The notes under the pieces are model-generated. The model made no database searches and was not told where the DNA came from. It saw nothing but the letters and a program-made list of their open reading frames with translations. Below are positions 57,323-64,000 of a stretch of 64,000 nt of DNA, one piece after another. The stretch lies in the NCBI GenBank assembly GCA_037190805.1, contig JBBCJR010000005.1:1-64000 (forward strand). Direction: 5' to 3'. The number at the start of each line of letters is the position of its first letter. Positions within the stretch are counted from its first letter, which is position 1. The stretch is from JBBCJR01 sp037190805. Lineage in GTDB: Bacteria > Pseudomonadota > Alphaproteobacteria > Sphingomonadales > Sphingomonadaceae. The position numbers and the translations under genes were made by a program.

Positions 57323-59314
57323 CTATTTGATGCCGAGCGCCACCCAGGCGCCGCCATAGTCCTTGCCCCCCACGGGCACGACGATGATCTGCTTGCCCTT
57401 CACCTCATAGGTGATCGGGCCGCCCGTCGTACCGGCCGGCAGCTTGGTTTCCCACACCACCTTGCCGTTCACCTTGTCATAGGCGCGGAAGGTGGATTCG
57501 CCGGGCACGCCGGCATTGGCGAACACCGCGTCGCTGCCTTCACCCAGGAACAGCAGCGACTTGGTAAGGAGCGGCACCGGCCGGCCCAGCGTGCCAAGCT
57601 GCGGCAGGTTGAGATCCTTCAACAAGGGATGGTCGCGTGGCCCGTCGCCATTGGCCACCACCCACAGCCGCTTGCCCTGGTTCATGTCATAGGCGGTGAT
57701 GCGGCCATAAGGCGGCTTGGTGAGCGGCAATCCTTCCGGCCCATAGCCATAGGGATTGCGGGTGCGCGGCTCGCCGGGGATCGAATTATCCTCGTAATAG
57801 TCGATCGTGACCTTCGGGTCCTTGCCGTCGTTCTTCACCATGCCCATCACCGCCGGCATTGTCATCGACACGGCATAATAGCGGCCCGTTTCGGGATCGA
57901 ACGCGCCGGTATTCCAGTTCGCCGAGCCCCAGTCGCCCGGCAGCATGATCGTGCCCTTCGTGCCCGGTGCACCCTGCGTGTTGATGCTGGGCGGGGTGAA
58001 AATCGGGCCGTGAACATATTTTTCGCGGATTTTCTTCGCCGCCGCCTTCAACTCGGGGGTGAAGGCGATCAGGTCGTCATCCTCCAGCCCGATCTGGTCG
58101 AAGGGCTCGGGCTTGGTCGGGAACGGCTGGGTGGGTGACGTATGCTCGCCCGGCACGGTCGACTGCGGCACCGGGCGTTCCTCGATCGGCCACACGGGCT
58201 TGCCGGTGACGCGGTCGAAGACGAAGATGAAGCCGGTCTTGTTCGGCTGGATCACCGCCTTGACCGTACGGCCGCCCACCCTCAGGTCGGCCAGCGTCGG
58301 CGGCGTCGCATTGTCGAAATCCCACAGATCGTGATGGACCATCTGGAAATGCCAGACATATTTGCCCGTCTTCGCGTCGAGCACCAGCAGGCTGTTGGAA
58401 TAGAGGTTATCGCCGGGTCGGTGGCCGCCATAGTAGGCGTTGGTGGGCGCGCTCAGCGGAATATAGACATATCCGGTCGCGTCATCGGCGGCGAGCGGCG
58501 CCCATGCGCCCATATTGCCGGTGAAATTCGCTGAATCGCCGCCCCAGGTGTCACGCCCCGGTTCGCCCTGGGCCGGCAGGATGTTGAACGTCCACAGCAG
58601 CTTGCCGGTGCGGGCATCATAGCCGCGGATATTCTCCGGGCTCGATTCCTTGGTCTTGCCGCCATCGGCATAGCCGCCACCGGCCTTGCCGCCGCCATTG
58701 CCGCCGAGGACGATGACGTCGCCGACGACGAGCGGCCCGTTGAAGCCGAAGAACACGGCTTCGTCCGGCGTGGCGCGGTTGAGCGATACACGCCCGCCCT
58801 CGCCAAAGCCGGTGATCAGGCTGCCGTCCTTCGCGTCGAGCGCGTACAGATATTCCCCGCGTACCGAGAATATCCGCATCGAGGCACCATCACGCCAGAT
58901 GTCGACACCCCGGCTGCTCTGGCCGGACGCTTCCTTAAGGGTGTTGGCGAACGGCTTCTGCACCCATTTGGTGGCGCCGGTGGCGGCATCGAACGCTTCG
59001 ACGAGGCCGATCCCGTTGGGCGAATAGAGGATGCCGTCGACCATGATCGGCGTGCCGCGCATATAGTTCGATGGGGTGATATCGGGGAACTGATCGCGCA
59101 GAGACTTGTCGACCGCCGGCCGCACCCAGAGGGTGGTCACCTTGTCGACCGTCCTGGCGTCGATCTGTGACAGCGGCGAATAGCGCTGGAACTTGCGGTC
59201 GCCGCCGAAATAGCTCCATCCCTTGTCCGGCGCGGCATTCGCCGTGGCAGCGGACATCATCAGCCCCAGGGTGGCAACTGCCATCCCCGTCTTTCCAAAC
59301 CAGTGATTTTTCAT
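57323..59314 (-). CDS. PQQ-dependent quinoprotein dehydrogenase without cytochrome c domain
   Basis: 663 residues from the ATG at 59314; the frame is open further up but that part is not protein-like. The signal peptide ends at A-N-A-A. Eight propeller blades carry repeated W-docking motifs and A-x-D-A-x-T-G. H-H-D-L-W-D-F-D-N-A provides the Asp expected for PQQ chemistry. The vicinal Cys pair and C-x2-C-H are absent, unlike the enzyme at 6915, so it resembles the glucose/quinate dehydrogenase soluble domain. Electrons would go to ubiquinone or a separate carrier. The substrate is unknown. Confidence 0.92.
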   Translation of the reverse strand: MKNHWFGKTGMAVATLGLMMSAATANAAPDKGWSYFGGDRKFQRYSPLSQIDARTVDKVTTLWVRPAVDKSLRDQFPDITPSNYMRGTPIMVDGILYSPNGIGLVEAFDAATGATKWVQKPFANTLKEASGQSSRGVDIWRDGASMRIFSVRGEYLYALDAKDGSLITGFGEGGRVSLNRATPDEAVFFGFNGPLVVGDVIVLGGNGGGKAGGGYADGGKTKESSPENIRGYDARTGKLLWTFNILPAQGEPGRDTWGGDSANFTGNMGAWAPLAADDATGYVYIPLSAPTNAYYGGHRPGDNLYSNSLLVLDAKTGKYVWHFQMVHHDLWDFDNATPPTLADLRVGGRTVKAVIQPNKTGFIFVFDRVTGKPVWPIEERPVPQSTVPGEHTSPTQPFPTKPEPFDQIGLEDDDLIAFTPELKAAAKKIREKYVHGPIFTPPSINTQGAPGTKGTIMLPGDWGSANWNTGAFDPETGRYYAVSMTMPAVMGMVKNDGKDPKVTIDYYEDNSIPGEPRTRNPYGYGPEGLPLTKPPYGRITAYDMNQGKRLWVVANGDGPRDHPLLKDLNLPQLGTLGRPVPLLTKSLLFLGEGSDAVFANAGVPGESTFRAYDKVNGKVVWETKLPAGTTGGPITYEVKGKQIIVVPVGGKDYGGAWVALGIK

Positions 59315-59411
59315 TTTGATCGCCTTGAACAGTGCACAGTCCACCACCACCCGGCTTGGCAGGGACTGCGGAGAGAAATCGGGCCGCCGGCGTACATCCC
59401 CCAAAAAGACA

Positions 59412-59454
59412 ACGGCGGTATCCAGCCCCGCAGCCGGGGCCAGGATACCGCCGT
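59412..59454 (-). terminator. Strong terminator after the sister TBDR gene
   Basis: 12-bp perfect outer stem (ACGGCGGTATCC/GGATACCGCCGT) around an inner CCCCG/CGGGG hairpin, 57 bases past the receptor stop, followed on the minus strand by TGTCTTTTTGG. It separates the receptor gene from the PQQ dehydrogenase gene. Confidence 0.85.
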
Positions 59455-59510
59455 CGACAGCCGGCCGAAACCCCCCTCTATAAAGGGCGTTCCGGCCAGT
59501 CACGGTCAGA

Positions 59511-62078
<2,568 letters not shown>

Positions 62079-62518
62079 GTACTAAACTCCCCTCGGACTA
62101 TTTGATTGAAGCGGTGCGTGCCGCACTTGCAGGCCGATGGCGCAACCTCGCCTGAGCATGCATCCGTTGAGCGGATGATTTCTGTGATCTCATTATCACA
62201 CGAAAGCTGGACTCGGCCGTTATGGGGCACCCCCAATAACCAGCGCTCACAAGCTGGCCGCGGCTCCTCTAAATAGGTGAACTCTATAGGTCAATATGAC
62301 AATTTGTCGCCCAGACGCCCGCTTTTGCGGCCTTTTTAGGCTGGTCTGAAATAGCCGGACGGGTCGCCCCTGACTTTTTCCATTTCGAGATCACAGATGA
62401 AGCAGGTGCGGCCACGCGGCACAGTGCATTGATGGTCAACCAGATCGCGCCGGTTGACGGGCAGGAGTGGATCGCTATCGCCTGCCCTGCCTATCCTGGC
62501 CGGGACGTTGACCAACGC
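62079..62518. other. 440-bp divergent promoter region
   Basis: It lies between the TBDR and the Slam-like gene. CATCCG-N5-CGGATG (62161-62177) and GTTATGGGG/CCCC-A-ATAAC (62219-62240) form hairpins, and GTCA-ATA-TGAC lies at 62290-62300. These are candidate leader or operator elements. An ATG at 62432 could extend the Slam-like gene but gives no signal peptide. Confidence 0.5.
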
Positions 62519-63847
62519 ATGCGCCTCCCTCTCAGTCTTGCGCTCGTGCTGGCGATGGCGGCAGCAGCCCCCGCTCTCGGCGCAACCGTTTCCGATACAC
62601 AGTCGGTTGCAGAGGGCCTGTCGGCCGCCGACGTCTTCCGCCTTGCGGACCAGGCCCGGGCGAACGGCCGGATTGATGATGCGGAGCGGTTCTACGAGGC
62701 CCTGGCCGGTGATCCCGATGCAGACATCCGGGCCGAAGCCCGGTTCAGGAAGGGACAGATGATGGCCAGCGCGGGGCGCTATCGCGAGGCGGCAGTGGCT
62801 TACCGCGCCCTGCTCGATGAAAAGCCCGATGCAACCCCCGTACGGCTGGAATTGGCGCGCGTTCTGGCGGCGCTGGGCGATGAGTCGGCCGCTCGTCGCG
62901 AACTGCGGCAGGCCCGGACCGCCGGCCTTCCACCTGATGTCGCGGTGATCGTCGACCAGTTCTCGAACGCGCTGCGATCATCCAAACCGCTCGGCGGCTC
63001 ACTGGAACTTGCGTTCGCGCCAGACAGCAACATCAACCGAGCCACCGCGGTGCGCACCCTCGACACCATCGTCGCACCGCTGACCCTGTCGGACGATGCG
63101 CGGCAGCAGTCGGGCCTCGGCGCTCGCGTCGCCACGCAGGGCTATGCGCGCCTGCCCGTCGCCGACACGCTGTCGCTGGTTCCGCGCCTGTCGGGCCGGG
63201 GAGACATCTATCGCCAGTCCCAGTTCAACGACATTTCCGGCTCGGCCCTGATCGGATTGGAATGGCGATCCGGGCGTGACCGGCTGAATCCTTCGATCGG
63301 CCAGACGTGGCGCTGGTATGGCGGCGACCTTTACGCGCGCACCCGGTCGCTGGCGGTCGACTGGATCCATCCCATGGGCAGCAAGGCGCAACTGACCATG
63401 CAGGGCAGCGCCGCTCAGGCCCGCTATCGACGAAATCCGCTTCAGAATGGCGGCCTTTATTCGGGCACCCTGACCTATGAACGGGCCCTCGGCGCCCAAA
63501 GCGGCGCGGCGCTGACGATCAACGCCACCCGGCAGACGGCGCGGGACCCCGGCTATGCCACCCGCGCGGGCGGCCTTACCCTGCTCGGCTGGCGGTCCCT
63601 GGGACGAACCACCCTGTTTCTGTCCGCCGGCGCGCAGCGGCTGGTGGGCGATGAGCGCCTGTTTCTGTTCCCCGAAAAACGGCGCGAATGGCTATACCAG
63701 GTGAATGGCGGCATCACCTTCCGTCAGCTTCGGGTCAACAGCTTCGCGCCAGTGCTGAGGATCGGTTACGAGCGCAACCGGTCGTCGGTCGAGCTTTACG
63801 ACTACCGACGCCTGTCCGCCCAGATCGGCGTCACTCGCGCCTTCTAG
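62519..63847 (+). CDS. Slam-like outer-membrane protein (DUF560, surface lipoprotein assembly modifier)
   Basis: 442 residues from the ATG at 62519, which gives a good signal peptide (P-L-S-L-A-L-V-L-A-M, A-L-G-A). An N-terminal TPR region (residues about 40-150: A-D-Q-A-R-A-N-G-R-I-D-D-A-E-R-F-Y, R-Y-R-E-A-A-V-A-Y-R) precedes a C-terminal DUF560 beta-barrel with P-D-S-N-I-N-R-A, G-L-E-W-R-S-G and a terminal Phe. In Neisseria, Slam exports lipoproteins to the cell surface; in sphingomonads the client is unknown. The short gene start at 63971 follows. Confidence 0.88.
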   Translation: MRLPLSLALVLAMAAAAPALGATVSDTQSVAEGLSAADVFRLADQARANGRIDDAERFYEALAGDPDADIRAEARFRKGQMMASAGRYREAAVAYRALLDEKPDATPVRLELARVLAALGDESAARRELRQARTAGLPPDVAVIVDQFSNALRSSKPLGGSLELAFAPDSNINRATAVRTLDTIVAPLTLSDDARQQSGLGARVATQGYARLPVADTLSLVPRLSGRGDIYRQSQFNDISGSALIGLEWRSGRDRLNPSIGQTWRWYGGDLYARTRSLAVDWIHPMGSKAQLTMQGSAAQARYRRNPLQNGGLYSGTLTYERALGAQSGAALTINATRQTARDPGYATRAGGLTLLGWRSLGRTTLFLSAGAQRLVGDERLFLFPEKRREWLYQVNGGITFRQLRVNSFAPVLRIGYERNRSSVELYDYRRLSAQIGVTRAF

Positions 63848-63970
63848 ATTCCTTGGAAACACCCGAGAAACAATCGTGTGCCGCTCGTGGTCGACCTTCG
63901 GAGAAGGCGGTTTGACTCGAGGCGCATTGTCTGTCTCAATCGCCGAAAATCAAATGGGAGGAGCCGAGAA

Positions 63971-64000
63971 ATGATCGCTCGCCGTGCTCTGCTTGGCGGT
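63971..64000 (+). CDS. Start of a gene cut by the window edge
   Basis: GGGAGGAG is followed by an ATG and ten open codons reading M-I-A-R-R-A-L-L-G-G. The R-R-x-L-L-G pattern suggests another Tat signal. Nothing more can be said. Confidence 0.5.
   Translation, partial: MIARRALLGG

Overview
The window is high-GC DNA from an alphaproteobacterium, most likely a sphingomonad (Sphingomonas, Novosphingobium, Sphingobium or Rhizorhabdus type). The evidence is four large TonB-dependent receptors (TBDRs), many twin-arginine (Tat) exported enzymes, an HWE-type sensor kinase, Slam- and TorF-type outer-membrane proteins, and an EcfG-type promoter motif. I found no rRNA, tRNA, CRISPR array, insertion sequence or phage gene, and I cannot tell chromosome from megaplasmid.

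Layout. 1-9 kb holds redox and hydrolase housekeeping genes: a VOC protein cut by the left edge, a flavin reductase, a class-C beta-lactamase-like serine hydrolase, a luciferase-like monooxygenase, a DUF2971 protein, a cyclophilin, a YoaK-type membrane protein, then an alpha/beta hydrolase followed by a PQQ-cytochrome c dehydrogenase. 9-12 kb has a TBDR with a Gly-rich insert and, upstream of it, a candidate small RNA with an EcfG-type promoter and an intrinsic terminator. 12-37 kb is an accessory catabolic region. It contains a Tat-exported amine dehydrogenase-like flavoprotein with an IorAB-type molybdenum hydroxylase, two Tat-exported YtcJ-type amidohydrolases, a penicillin-acylase-type Ntn hydrolase, a DUF3237 protein, an OprP-like porin, a polar amino-acid ABC transporter, a cupin with a PuuB/DadA-like FAD oxidoreductase, two sister TBDRs and three regulators (GntR, MarR, LysR). 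I infer that it takes up and degrades an amide- or amine-containing compound. The substrate is unknown. Several of its promoter regions carry inverted repeats built on TTGACC/GGTCAA.

37-45 kb has an SLC13-type permease, an MFS transporter, a small PhnA-domain protein without the zinc-ribbon cysteines, an HWE kinase, a decayed kinase fragment and a hypothetical gene. 44.8-48.7 kb is a copper- and envelope-related group: SCO protein, PCuA(C) copper chaperone, DUF2946, TorF-like porin, a TPR protein and an energy-transducing TonB whose start region lies in a perfect inverted repeat. 48.8-53.2 kb has an OmpR-type response regulator and kinase, then beta-carbonic anhydrase with a SulP anion transporter; a perfect 15-bp direct repeat lies between the two pairs. 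53.4-64 kb has isocitrate lyase (aceA), a lipoprotein, a sulfatase, a heme-free PQQ-type dehydrogenase, a third sister TBDR, a Slam-like outer-membrane protein, and the first ten codons of another gene.

The receptors (outer membrane), TonB (inner membrane), Tat-exported oxidases, hydrolases and PQQ enzymes (periplasm) and ABC/MFS/SLC13 carriers (inner membrane) together give a scavenging profile for unusual organic substrates. No PQQ biosynthesis, molybdenum cofactor or ExbBD genes are in the window and must lie elsewhere.
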